NCBI GenBank assembly: GCA_031216445.1
Contig: CM062210.1
Coordinates: 5,514,501-5,578,500 of the forward strand
Length of the DNA: 64,000 nt
Source of the DNA: Lateolabrax maculatus
Taxonomy: Eukaryota; Chordata; Actinopteri; Acropomatiformes; Lateolabracidae
Direction of reading: 5' to 3'
Positions 24,863 through 44,204 of this stretch are shown piece after piece. Below the pieces are notes generated by a model. It searched no databases, was not told where the DNA came from, and saw only the letters and a program-made list of their open reading frames with translations. Both the position numbers and the translations under genes were made by a program. Each line of letters starts with the position of its first letter. Position 1 is the first letter of the stretch.

Positions 24863-27435
24863 GTTAAAATAAACAGACACAAAAACATTATTGTATATTT
24901 AATGTTTTCAAGTAGTATAACAGTTTTTTTTTTTCAGAACTGAAAAGCTACATTAGAAAGGATCAGGGTTTTTAGAGTTTAAATACTATTGGTTTCATTC
25001 TTTGAATTTTGTAGGTGGGAATTCATAGAAATATGAACAGGAAGTCATGTGACTCACTGTAATTATCTCACCTCTACACAGTTTCTCTGTTTTTGGTGTG
25101 AGTGGTTTTTGAACTGGTGAAATGTTTGGACTCTGTTTTCATTAAAATGTCAAAGATCCTGTGACAAACACTTGGGACCAACACAATAAACGCATGGTAT
25201 ATATATTAATATAATTCATAAAAGCTGGATAATAGCCCGATCTGAATAATACATTTAACAAAATGTGAAGAGTGATGCTGTGGTTAAAAAGCCATGGTCT
25301 ACCATACCTTCCCCTTTTTTTTCTCATCTTCTTTTTAAATTGTACTCACTCTTGTTTCAATCACTCAAACAAAAAATATGATGCTGCCAGTGTCACTGAA
25401 GCTACCGTACACTTTCAGCAATCCATCATTCACGCCATATTAATCACAGACTAGCTGCCATCCACGTTCTGAATTAGCTTTGCAGAATGGAACCCCTCTG
25501 AGATAATCACTTATTCATCGCCGGCAATGTGACGTGTGGCAAATTCAGATGTGCATGTGATGGTTAAAGCAAAGGACATGTGTGTCTCTTTGTTCAGATG
25601 CATGTAGAATATTCAATGGACGATGCTTCTGCCATTTGTGGCTCCAGTGTGTTTTGTGCATTTTTTATAAATCTGCTACCTTACGTAGTTTGTTTTGGCA
25701 TTCAAGGTCAGTTAGGCAGCCTTTCATGTCTATTTAAATGACAGTTAATATGAACCAATATTGGAACATTTTCTAGTAAAAGTCATTGCACTTGGAACCC
25801 AACTGAACGTAGTGTAATGGAGTGTGTTGATGTTGTGGAGATTTTAAATAGTGATTCATTTGAACTTGATAGGAAACAAATTTAATTGCCATCTTTTGAA
25901 ATTATGTTTTTGTCTTTTTACTTACAATAATCTGTAATAACTAGATATATTTTTATCCAAGTATGTGGATTAATGTACAATATGAATTATTCCAAATGGA
26001 TTTAGTTTATCCTTATTTTGATACCTCATAAACCCGAGTCCATCCCTCATTTTCTTTATAGCGAGATAGCATTGGAAATAAAATTTCTTTTGAACATGAT
26101 GTGCAAAGTGTTTAAAAAAATGGATTTCATTTGAAAGCAGCACCTCATTTGATTAAGGTGAAAATGGCAACAAAAGGTCTGCTGACTTCAGGATCAAGTT
26201 GGCATTAAATGGAGGCATTCAGGACGACTGGTTTGTGGTCTCTGTTAAACTGTTTTCCACTCAGTTCAAAGCTCGAGTTCATGTGCTTGAAGACTGATTC
26301 CACCGGGAGCTGTCAGCTGCTGGAACATTTTCTTTCTTCCTGACAAGCTGCACCTGCTCTCTATCTGTGTTTGAGGTTAGTTGTCTGAAACTTGATGTGT
26401 GCTGCTATCTCCTTAGCCGTGTCTCCCCTTGATAAAGAGTCTCAGCAGTGCTCACCTGACGGCGTCTTTTTGAAACGATAAGGGTCTTCACGCTACGAGT
26501 TCAGCCAAAATATGTCTACTCGCATTATGCCGACGTACTCGAGGAGCTTGTCATCTTATGAATGGTGCATACGCTCAAAGTGTCAAGATTTAGCGCCAGT
26601 GAAATTGTGGCTGCTTAGGTCTATTGGTTTTGAGTGAGACTTACAAGTGAGTTCATTTGCCCGCGGTCGCAGCACTCAATGTCAATCTGCATCACAGAAA
26701 CCATATTCATCTGTTGCTATGAGAGCACAGTGCAGGTGAGAAAGAATGTGTTTATTTGACATGACACTGCCATCCAGTGGCGTGATCCATGAAGTCACTG
26801 CATCTGCACATCATTTACTTTAAAGACATTTTACCTCAAAATCAAAGCTTGTAGTAATCAAACAGACGATGATACGTTGTTGGCATTTCTTTAATAAACA
26901 TTTGCCAAAGGAGGAGGGAGAGGGACAAAATCATTTTAGTACAAAAAAAAAAAAAAAAAGACAATTTCCTTTTTTGAACTGGGGTTACGTGTGTTTTTGT
27001 TTTGCTTATAATTTTACAACACCTACTGGTAAAAAGGCATGTGGAATTTAAAGTGAGAACAGCCTTTCTCCACAAAGTCAGATGGGATTTGCCGCGGTCG
27101 TCCAAGTGCTACCGGTCTCTCTGGAACTAACAGTCCTTTTCCTCAAATGGCTCCCTGTGCTGATACCTAAGCCATCAACCCAATCAGCTGAGCCATCGTT
27201 GTTTCAACATAATCATGGCCATAAAAAAAGAGGACACTACATTACTGGTCATATTCCTAATTGTGCAGATAAAGCACATCATCCATTTCCTTTCATAGCT
27301 AAAATAGTTTCCGCCTACTTCAGTCAGTAGTGCAAAACATTAATACTAGTCTGCCCTGGAGCAATTACAGAAAGGCTAAGGTAGAGATTTAAAATGTACC
27401 CGGCCTGATAAATGTACACTCAAAAACGGTAAAAG

Positions 27436-27708
27436 TTTAATTTAAAAGACAGCAGAATAGATTACAAAAAAATATGAAAATGGTATGAGCAAGAAAAGCT
27501 CCTCCGGTGTTATTCAGCTGTCCTTCTGCAACAGACTCCACATTCCAGACTGAGGGGGAATACAATGCCTTACACAGATTTAAGTTATTACAAACTGAGT
27601 GTGCATCTCCAGATCCGTCTGGTCTGGCCTGAGAGGCTTTAGGCTCAAAACTGAGTCCACCGGCCTTTTGTCCATTGTCACAAACTGCCATTTCATATTT
27701 CCAGTCTT
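27436..27708 (-). promoter_or_regulatory. cdk13: cdk13 3' UTR with candidate poly(A) signal
   Basis: Downstream of the cdk13 stop codon the minus strand has ATTAAA at 27,436-27,441, about 270 bases into the 3' untranslated region. A second ATTAAA lies near 26,889. Either could be used. I see no canonical AATAAA closer to the stop. Confidence 0.35.
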
Positions 27709-35313
<7,605 letters not shown>

Positions 35314-36240
35314 TTATCCCGCAAAAACAAACCCCGCCGCCACGTCGGGAATATACTCTTCACACGGTACACTCGCACCTACGTTATGTCCCCTGTCGTG
35401 TTGTGGAACAAAACATCGGGCTGGCGGTGTAACGGGCTACTTGGCTACGCTCAACAGTAGCATTACAAAGCGAGTTCGTGTCGGCTTCCAGTTTGAAAAA
35501 CAAACCAAAAAAAAAAAAAAAAAAGTGAGTTGTCACACTCGGTGTCCGCAGATTTCCGTCCACGCTGCGGTGTTAAGTTATAAAAGCCAGTCGGTGCTCG
35601 ACCATTGTACTCCCCCCACCAAGTGGTCCGTTTAGCCAGTTAGCCTCCGGGAGCTAACCGCGTCCAGCTACACAACCGCATCCAGTTTCATGGTCAAAGT
35701 TTAGGCCCGAAGCGCCTCCACGGTCACGGTCCGGCTCTCCCGACGCGTCGCGCTGTCCCGCAAACTCGCGAAATCCATGAACCACACGGCGCTAAAGTGG
35801 AGGCGAAGGACCCGGTGTGCCTCTCGCCAACTTCTTGTCGCCGTCCATCGCGCTCCGGTGCGCAACAAGGAAGTGAGCAGCACGCGAGTTGTCTGGATTA
35901 GCCGGCCAGTTAGCCACTTAGCTTTCCCTTTTTCTCCTTGCGTGGAGTTCAATGCAACTCAAAAAGCCTTCAGAGAGGAGGGGGAGGAGGGGGAAAAAGC
36001 ACGTCTGCCTCCACGTATCGCGCCGGGTTGTCGCTCCCTCTCACCGCCGCATGGTCCGAGAGGAGCCAACGTCCCTCCGGCTCAATAATTCCTCGGATTT
36101 CTTTCACGATATTGTAACTTTTGTTCGCAATGTGGCTACAACTCCGCCTGGGCCCAGGCAGCTTTCGGACTACAGGCCCTGTGCGTCGGTGTGGACCAAT
36201 GGTACGCGTCTGCGTCATCCAGATCAGCGCTTACGTCACC
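35314..36240 (-). promoter_or_regulatory. cdk13: cdk13 5' UTR and CpG-rich promoter
   Basis: GC-rich and CpG-rich sequence directly upstream of the cdk13 start codon, grading into AT-rich DNA beyond 36,240. At its far edge lie CCAAT (36,196-36,200) and TTACGTCA (36,231-36,238), a CREB/ATF-type half palindrome. No TATA box is obvious, as expected for a CpG-island housekeeping promoter. The transcription start cannot be placed; a run of 18 A near 35,507-35,524 would lie in the leader if transcription starts further out. Confidence 0.6.
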
Positions 36241-39200
36241 ACCAAGGGGAACCCCTACCTTCAAAATATAACTATATTATATATTTATATATAAATATTA
36301 TATATATATAAGATTACACAGAAAATGAACATGTGGAAGTCTACTAGGGTTTATACAAAAAGATAGTTTTCATGGAGCACACACTGGCTTCCCAGACTTT
36401 CATTTAATAATTATTTGATTTGATTCTCTCATGACATCCAACACATATTTGTGAAAATATGAACTACAGAGAAAAACTCAAAAGTGCCTCTGCTACATTA
36501 CAGACTAATCAGAATGTCGTGGCATTCCGATTTAATTACTGTAGGTATAACTGGTGTTATACAAATAGTACTTTTACTAAACTACTATGTGCATCCACCT
36601 ATTTCTCCTTTGTTTCCTTTTATTACACCTGTAATAGATGTGTATTCATAAAATATGTTTGTATTCAACATATCTAATCATAACGTATCTAATCAAAATA
36701 ACCAGTAGTCTGTATTGGGCAATGCAGGTCCATCAAGTTCAACGGTTCCACTGCAACTGCGATACATCCACTCTGTACTCTGGTAAATCAATACTTGCCC
36801 TTGTCCTCCTCCATGACATTGGCATAACCAGGCATTTTGAGGCTCATTTATGCAGCACAAAGAATCAGTGTGAGTGTGTGAACACAGAGATAAGACATCT
36901 GTGCTTGCACTAACATTATGGTGCAACGAGAACCATTAAGTGCAGTTAAAGGGAGACTTACGACTGCCCACAAACGTGACACGTTTGAGGTAAAGCCATA
37001 AAGTATTCAAGGCAAGACATGAATCTTCACACAAAGAATATCTGAATACATTTGGAAAATGTTATTAGTAATATCCACTTTATTTGCCATTTCCAAATAA
37101 CTCACAAAAAAAAAAAAAAATGAATTGAAATGTAAGCTTCACCTCTTGCATTCACAAACAGATAGGCTACATTAGTGGTTATGTTCAAAATAAGTAAACA
37201 TGAAGGAAACATTTAATTGATGGCATACGTACAACCATCCAATCAAAGACATAGATATCTTCTTTTTTTTTTTGAATCCAAAGGTATTTATATAAAAGGC
37301 AAAACAAGTTATCTGAATACCCAGTAGGACAGTTTCCTCATCGCTTTCACACAAATATCTGTTTTAGTATCACCCCTTAAATCCCGCTGAAAATATCTGG
37401 GCCATCAAGTCTATTAAAGTATACATGAAAACAAAGAAAAGAAGTAGATCGATTATGAATGTTTACGTCTGAAACAAGAATTAGACTGTGTTAAGCCAAT
37501 GTTAAGAGTAAGCAAGCACTATGGTGGTCACTTTGAGTATAGTAGCTTCTGCGATCCTAAACGATGACACACAGCAGTTGATGTAATGGCCATAAGCTGC
37601 GGAAGGTGTGCTGTGATTCCTACACTATGTGTCAGTTTCTGCGCCCGTCACTTTGACTTTCAGGGATGCTTCGATCATGGTATGGTGTACTGGAGGTTAG
37701 CCCTTGGAATATATTAACCCAAACTACTTTCCAAACAATCTGATGCCATGGGTTCCTAACATTTTGGGTTCGAGTTTGCCTCAGGTATCTTATCTTTAAA
37801 CTCTCTCTACGGTGTGCTTTTCAGTTAACAAGAAATACCACGGACATTCTTCTGCATTACTGTCAGTGAACACACTGAACTATATGACAAACAAAGCCTG
37901 TAATCAAAGCCAGGGATTCTGTAGTGTTCATGTATTAATTCAGGGAATCAATGAGACAATGTTAAGTATTTTCAAATAATAAAAACTCAGTCTTATTAAA
38001 AGTAGCTTACACACACTGACAAGGTTTTAAATTGTTTCCAAGTTTCACATTCTCTTCCTCTTTTTTCAATTACTACAGTAATTTTTGCATAGACTCCAGT
38101 GTGTGGCATCCTATTGGTCGAGGACACCTTTAATGTAAACGGTGAGCTGTTGCTGTCGGCCACGCGCTCGCACATTTACTCTCACGTTAATGACTTAAAC
38201 TGGATCAGAGTGAAACTTGGCAACGACCTCTAAATGGTGGTCAGACTTTGAAAACAACTGGAAATAATAAATTAAGTTATCTTAAATAAGTAATTTTATC
38301 TATTATATAATAAAAAAAGCGGCTCAGTAATAAAGGGAAACTACGAGAATGGAGGTCAGATTTCACAGTGTGTTTTGGTCTATGCAATTTCGCTGTTTAT
38401 CATATATAATGTTCTCATTTTGCCAATTTTTTACACTGCTTCAATCTTCTCTTGAAATTGTAAATGAGTAAAATCAAATTAACATATCAGATATGACATT
38501 AAGATGGTACTACAGCATTACACAAAAATGTAACAAAAGGTAAACAAAGCAGAATGTCAATGACCTCTAACCTCTGAACATCATTGGCAGCCTAAGATTA
38601 CAGGCAGACAGGAGGGGTATTGTTGGGGGGGGGTTCTTCACATTCACAATGGACAGAGAGGCAACAGTGATGCACTGTACATGAATTACTTAATCCCTCG
38701 TAACTTTGCATTTCTTTCCCAGGCCATTCAGAATGAAGTTCTTTAAGTTAGACGCCCCTGTAACTTTTGCCACCATCAGTTCTATAAAGATAGTTTTTAC
38801 ACTAACACTGCGGCGCCTGCTTCCGATGCTCACTATAGCAAGTTGTCATTCACTTCCATTAATAAGTGGGCACTTGTTTGCGATAGCTAGCATTTTTCTT
38901 TGGTGACTGAGAGCAACTTTTTGGGACAGCTACCGCCTCACTTCTATCAAGCCTGCATTCATTTTTGATATTTTATGCCTTATAATTCCTCTCTCCATTA
39001 ATGTATTCCCACTTAAATCCCTATTAAGAAATACATTTAATTTAAAAAAAGAAGGGAATACAAGGTTGGTGATTAAAAGTCTGAGCCAGGAAAAGTAAAA
39101 TTGGCAAAGAAATCTTTACAAGACTGGAAGCAATTTATTTTAGCAACTTGGAAGATGTGCTAAAGACAACATGTAAAGGATTTAGTGTTATGGAATCGCC

Positions 39201-40160
39201 TTTTATCAGAGCACCAGGGATTCCTTTATCGCAAAAAAAAGGCAATGAAAGTCATTAGCTGAGTGAGGTAAAACTTCTGAAATGTTAGAATTGATAAAAG
39301 TTCAAGTGTTGCAAAATCCCTCACAGATTTAAGGGTAATGATCAATGTTGTTTGTGCATTTGAGAGGACTCAAAAAAGTGACTGAAAGGGGAAAGAAAAT
39401 GGAAACATTAGTGCGCTTATCTTACATCAGTTGATATGATAGATAAAAGAAAAAAAGTTTGATTTCACAGATAAAAATAAGAGTTCATAACCATACCACA
39501 TACTAAAATTTAGGTGTAAAACAGCAAATAGGAATGGCATCAAATTTCGGCTCTGGCTTAATTAACGCGACAATCTTCCAATTAAAATGCTTCATATTTT
39601 CACCAGTGCAATGTACATTTCGTTAGTGGCACTTGATGAATTCTGGGTTGACACTACACTGAGTCTGTTAACTTACCTTTCCTGCCCAAGCTCCAGTTAC
39701 ATATTCCCCATTTAAACCTTGGCTCTGACACTTTCATTTTTTGATCGTTTCTTTTGAACTGCACAGTTGTCTGAATATATTATACACATCAAACTTTACA
39801 ATGAAAGGTTTTGTAACATCTCAGGACTTAGCCTCTTGTCAAGCTTAGACCTAAATTAAACACCATCCATGTATTACACTCTGTTATGTGGTCAGAGTAA
39901 GAGAGAGAGAGAAAGAGAGACAGAAAGAGACAGAGAGAGACAGAGAGAGAGAGAGAGTATACATAAATTATTTGGAGTGTCAGCACATAAAAAGTTAGAG
40001 CTATAAATGGTGATGGAGTGCCACCTTACTACGCCCTGACACACGCCTGATGTCCTGTTAGCCAGGAACTGAAAGCCATGGTCAGGTATGGGCACAAAAT
40101 AAATGCAAAAGTCTGAGAAATGTATATGTACACAAGCAGCTGCCCTGCTCTCTTTTACCA
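36240..40160. other. rala 3' UTR and rala-cdk13 intergenic spacer
   Basis: No coding exon is seen. The right part must hold the 3' untranslated region of rala. Minus-strand AATAAA occurs at 39,134-39,139 (about 1.0 kb after the stop) and at 37,079-37,084 (about 3.1 kb after), and either may end the transcript. An AT palindrome-like stretch lies at 36,260-36,310. Confidence 0.5.
39899..39958. repeat. (GA)n microsatellite in the rala 3' UTR
   Basis: GAGA runs with interspersed AAAG and ACAG units. They lie about 200 bases beyond the rala stop codon, so they are probably transcribed as a CU-rich tract. Confidence 0.85.
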
Positions 40161-41289
40161 CTATAAAATACAGCATCTCTCTCTAATTCTCTTGGCCAAA
40201 CTTTTACTTTTCTTCTTCCCATTCTTCTCTTTGCTGTCCTCCATTTTCCTCGCTCGGATCTCTCTCATTAGGTCGAAGAACACCTGTTAAAAACACACAC
40301 ACAAAAAAAAGTGGCGGTCAGGTCTCTCGACTTGCTTAGTGTGAGCTGCACAAACGTGTTTAGCCAGGAATGCTTATCTTTAGGTAGTCAAACTTACCTT
40401 GTCAACATTGGCACGGGTTTTGGCAGAAGTCTCCACATAGCACACGCCCCACTGCTCGGCACGTGCCTTCGCCTCGTCCGCGCTCACCTGCCGTCGGTCG
40501 TCCAAGTCCGATTTGTTACCAACCAAGAGAAAGGGCACATTCTCGTCCTCCTTCACTCGCAGAATCTGCTCTCTGCAAAACAGGAAATGTCACTCAGCCA
40601 TGAATTATGTAAATAAACAGACTACTGCTTGTGTAAGTAGCCTTAAGCGTTATGTTAATGAGGTAGCATTGTGGAAAATACAGCTGCCTTGGATGATGTT
40701 CCAAAATGTCAAAACAGCACACATTGTTTATGTAAATGCATAAACAATGTATGCTGTTTTCACATGCAGGGGAAAATACCTAATGGCCACTGTCATTAAA
40801 TTCTAATGCATTTTAATGAGATGCTACCAGACCTGAAGTCTACTGTTGCTGCAAATGATTCCAGTTCTGTGATGGAAAATACACAGAGGAAACCCTCGCC
40901 ACTGCGGAAGTAGTTATCTCGGATGGCTGCGTAGTCCTCTTGCCCAGCTGTGTCAAGGATGTCAATCTGTACCTCCTCTCCATCCAGCACCACTTTCTTT
41001 CTGTAGCTGTCTGCTTTGGTGGGCTCATAGTCTTCAACAAACTGCAGGGTGGGGAAAAAATAAAGTTTGTGTTAACAACTGTGGTCAACTTGGACATCCA
41101 TCATGCAAAAAGAGAAACTTTCCTACCTCAACAACTTGTGAATTTTACTTGACTGCTGTGTTGTAAGTTGCTCACCTCGTCATACATGAACTGCAGAGTG
41201 AGGGCTGATTTCCCAACTCCTCCACTGCCCACCATAATCACTTTGTGAAGGGCTAGAGAGTTCTGCCCTTTTGGCTTAGCAGCTGCCAT
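40161..41289 (-). CDS. rala: Ras-like small GTPase RalA (complete coding region)
   Basis: Membrane-anchored Ras-family GTPase that acts through the exocyst and RalBP1 in vesicle trafficking and cytoskeletal control. Coding exons in transcript order: 41176-41289, 40833-41041, 40398-40572, 40161-40283. They join in phase to 206 residues, the human RALA length. Visible motifs: P-loop GSGGVGKS (21-28), effector YEPTKADSY (43-51), switch II DTAGQE with Q72, NKSD, ETSAK, a Lys-rich tail with the Ser194 context, and the CAAX box CCIL, which predicts geranylgeranylation. The start is chosen because [17 protein letters not shown] aligns with the known RalA N-terminus. The exon with the ATG extends 5' to an acceptor at about 41,430, so the leader is spliced from an upstream noncoding exon. 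RalA rather than RalB is favoured by the near-identical N-terminus and the C-terminal [15 protein letters not shown]. No damaged key residue is seen. Confidence 0.96.
40709..40762. repeat. Near-perfect hairpin in a rala intron
   Basis: Two 24-base arms (40,709-40,732 and 40,739-40,762) are inverse complements with two mismatches, separated by six bases (TAAATG). The inner 11 pairs are perfect (CATTGTTTATG / CATAAACAATG). It lies in the intron between the second and third coding exons of rala. It could be a palindromic mini-transposon, a cruciform or a small-RNA precursor; the loop is short for a typical microRNA. Confidence 0.7.
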
Positions 41290-41689
41290 GGCTCTGTGTA
41301 CCAGGAGGTCCGAGTGAGAAGGGGAGAAGACTCAAGGTGGAGCTGGAGGTGGAGGAAAGGATTGTGAAATGGAGGCCGTAAAGTCAGTCGGGGGATTCCA
41401 ACTGCAACAAAAGGGCTGAATGATAATTCCTGGGGAGAAAAAAAAAAAAAGAAAAAGAGAGATGAAATCCTGAGATGTTTCATCATCATTTCCGAGGCAG
41501 ACTCCATTTCCGCAGTTAGATTGCGTAGCCATCATTGTGTCTCACAGCAATAAAATAAAACCAGAAGATGACGACCATATTATCAACACTGTCATGTTGT
41601 TGCTGTTCCCATTCCTCCAGATGCAATTTCAAAAATGCTCTACAGAATTATTTCCCGGGTGTATATGTAGTATGTATTTATACAAATAA

Positions 41690-41875
41690 CTCCATATATT
41701 GTTTTTTATTTTATTCTATACTTGATCCTGTTCTTTTCTGTTTAATTATCTGTATATACTGTATGTTCTGTGTGTGTGTAGCATGAAATGGCTATAACTG
41801 TCATTTCGTTGTGCAACCCTGGGTTGTAAAATGAAAATAAAATGGACCTTGAACCTTGTAACGGCTGTTACGCTA
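41690..41875 (+). mobile_element. LINE-like 3' end in rala intron 1
   Basis: It has the words TGTCATTTCGTTGTGCAACC and GTAAAATGAAAATAAAATGG followed by CCTTGAACCTTG, a short tandem tail. ATTTCGTTGT... followed by AATGAAAATAAA is the usual 3' end of truncated fish non-LTR elements. No coding part is left. Confidence 0.45.
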
Positions 41876-43346
41876 CAAATGTAGACCAGAGGATTATTCT
41901 CTGTACCTGATTAAGACTACAACAAGATAAAATGACCACTGGCACTGGACTGACACTTTAGAAACTGCTTTATAATAAAGTATTTTTCATTATCACTCCT
42001 CCCTGCAGCTATGTGTCTACAAAAAGATTACATGTCCCTTAATAAAGCTATATTGAATTTTGTTTTTTATTTATTTTTTCCTTTGCAATGACAAAGGAAG
42101 TATTAGAAATAGATTTAATTACCGCAGACTCACGGCAGCGTTTGCCCACACAATATGCAGGAAGAATTTGGTGAGCCAAGCAAAAAAAGATTAATTAGTA
42201 CTCCTTTATTTATAATTTCTTCCTTTCAGATAACGGCACAAACGTGAAAGTTTAAAGAGAAAAAATGTCTGCCAGAACGGTGCATTCACGGCCAAGTTTA
42301 TAAATCAGCAATATGCCAAATCAGGAACTCCTTTATGAATGCAATGCTATTTTGCAGCCAACTTTCACTTGCTGGATGTCAGACCGCATATAAATGTGAA
42401 ACCAGAGAGAAAACACTGCTTGTAGCAAGATCAATGACAAATGAATAAGCAAACTTAACTATTGTACATCATGACAAACAGTGGGCAAATTCCACTAACC
42501 CAAGAGGAACCTGTGAAAGCCATTCAGCGAAGAAATACAACTTCCTTTTTAAAAAGCTTGTGAATAACATCTGGCAGTCTTTTCCCAAACAGGACTGGAT
42601 ACATTCGGACACATGCCAAAGCCATTGAGTGGTCAGTTTCCCATAGTGGACGGTCCAGGAAGACTGTGGGAACACCACCATGTCCAGACATGTGTGTTCA
42701 CGCTTCTCCTCCTGCAGGCCCACACACACCTCTGGGGATCAGGGATACAGATGGGAATGCAGCCAATTGGTCATTAAACAAATTAACAAAAAAAAGGGTG
42801 TATGCACTGAAAAGTCAATATCACGATTTAGTACAGAAAGCAATGTCCTTTTACCTTAACCATTTAAACCCCATAGTGAGGAAGTATATCTCTATATATC
42901 TAATATATATATAAAATATCTCCAAAACAAATAGTTTTGAGGGAGACTTTGTCAACCCAGATTTATCCATATGTAACATTTTAAGTAACGTCATGCAAGT
43001 TAAAGAAACGCATACAGAGAAATGGAAATATAATGACAATAACAAGTATTAGGGTGTAATTAGGAATGAACAATTAGGTGTAACTGTAATTAGGTGTGTC
43101 ACCAGTCGCCTAATTCACCAGCAGATCATGAAATTAGCTGCTCAATAACGTGAATCAACACCGACACGCCAAGAGTACAATAACATGGACTAAACTGACA
43201 GCCGAGCAAGTTGTAATTTCACCGTTTCAATACAAAAACGCGACTTAAAATCACAAATAACGACTCTGATAATCACGTTAACTTATTAGCCAGTTAGCCG
43301 GCGACACGTCCACCGCGGCTAACGAGCTAACCGAGCCGCCGGTCCG

Positions 43347-43378
43347 GTCCCCGGTCCCCGGTCCCCGCCGCCTGCCCG
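43347..43378 (-). promoter_or_regulatory. Candidate G-quadruplex near the rala promoter
   Basis: On the minus strand (rala sense) this contains one GGG and three GGGG runs separated by 8, 3 and 3 bases, built from a tandem GGGGACC unit. It lies about 300 bases into rala intron 1 in the CpG-rich zone. The 8-base loop is slightly longer than the usual search limit. Confidence 0.4.
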
Positions 43379-43651
43379 GTGATCCACCTCCGACGGAGGC
43401 TGAACGTGGAGGCACGGGAGACAAATGCTCGGAAATCGGGGGGAAACCAAGCAACAGATGTGCGGCTCGATCCCGTCCAACTCCGCGGCTCGCTGCGGAG
43501 CTAAGGCGGCTAACGGGCAGCTAAATCCCAAATATAACGACGTAAAAAAAAAAAATAAATTAATATATATTTAAAAATAAAAAATAAACAGAGCGAACAC
43601 GGCGAGCAGGTAAGGAGCGGCGTGTGTGTGTGTGTGGATAAGATGACCTAC

Positions 43652-43831
43652 CGGGAGAGGAAACCGGGCTCAGCTTGGCTCGACGTTACGCGGAGACTCA
43701 CGGAGCTGCTCGTTAGCTCATGGCTAGCTCCCAGGCTACCTCCGGGGACTCGGTCAGCAGCGGACTGACTCACTGCGCGGCCGCGGCGTCCGGTGGGCTC
43801 GGCTCCGGCTGGCAACGCCCGCCCGCCCGCC
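43652..43831 (-). other. rala: Probable noncoding first exon of rala
   Basis: A good donor (minus strand CCCG followed by GTAGGT) ends a GC-rich stretch at 43,652. The acceptor at about 41,430, in front of the exon with the start codon, needs such an upstream leader exon. The 5' limit is unknown. The tandem CGCCCGCCCGCCCGCC at 43,815-43,831 resembles SP/KLF binding sites and may mark the core promoter. Confidence 0.5.
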
Positions 43832-44204
43832 TGTGAGAACCAGACTTTTTTTGTTTGTTTTTTTTTTAAATATCGCATACAGTTATAAATAATACTATTA
43901 TTCATTTTTGTTATTTACCGGGGTGTTTGTGTCGTGGTTGGAGATAAAATACAGATTAAGGGGGCAGTGGGTTGAACATGCAGGATAATTGGTTAATTGG
44001 TTAATCCGCATAAATGTTGGCACGTTTGTTGAGGAGACAGCAGGGGGAGTAGAGTTTCAGAAGCCAGGTGAAGTTTCAGTCAATATAAACAGTCAAATTA
44101 CATAGTATTTAAAATATGCTTGTGAAAATACACTTTAAAATTGCCAAAAAGGGAAGAAAATGTTATTTCAAGTCTTTTTTCCCCTCCTTTTTTAAGCTCT
44201 AGTG

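Larger units (their letters stand above)
14600..27400. other. Intergenic block between repeats and cdk13, no gene recognised
   Basis: Apart from the repeats and the CpG islet listed separately, I find no exon. The longest open frame (131 codons at 20,191-20,586, plus) has no recognisable domain and begins in a poly-T/hydrophobic run. A neural or developmental gene desert with regulatory elements is possible but untested. Confidence 0.5.
43270..44204. promoter_or_regulatory. Shared CpG-rich region between rala and the MED1-like gene
   Basis: rala runs leftward and the MED1-like gene rightward from this zone. The stretch 43,300-43,830 is GC-rich with many CpG; from 43,840 on it turns AT-rich. 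The rala leader exon and the MED1-like start codon are only about 370-550 bases apart, so one bidirectional promoter may serve both. No TATA box stands out. Confidence 0.5.

Noticed and set aside
36260..36312. AT palindrome as a replication origin or attachment site
   Set aside because: A simple TA-rich stretch with no further supporting structure.
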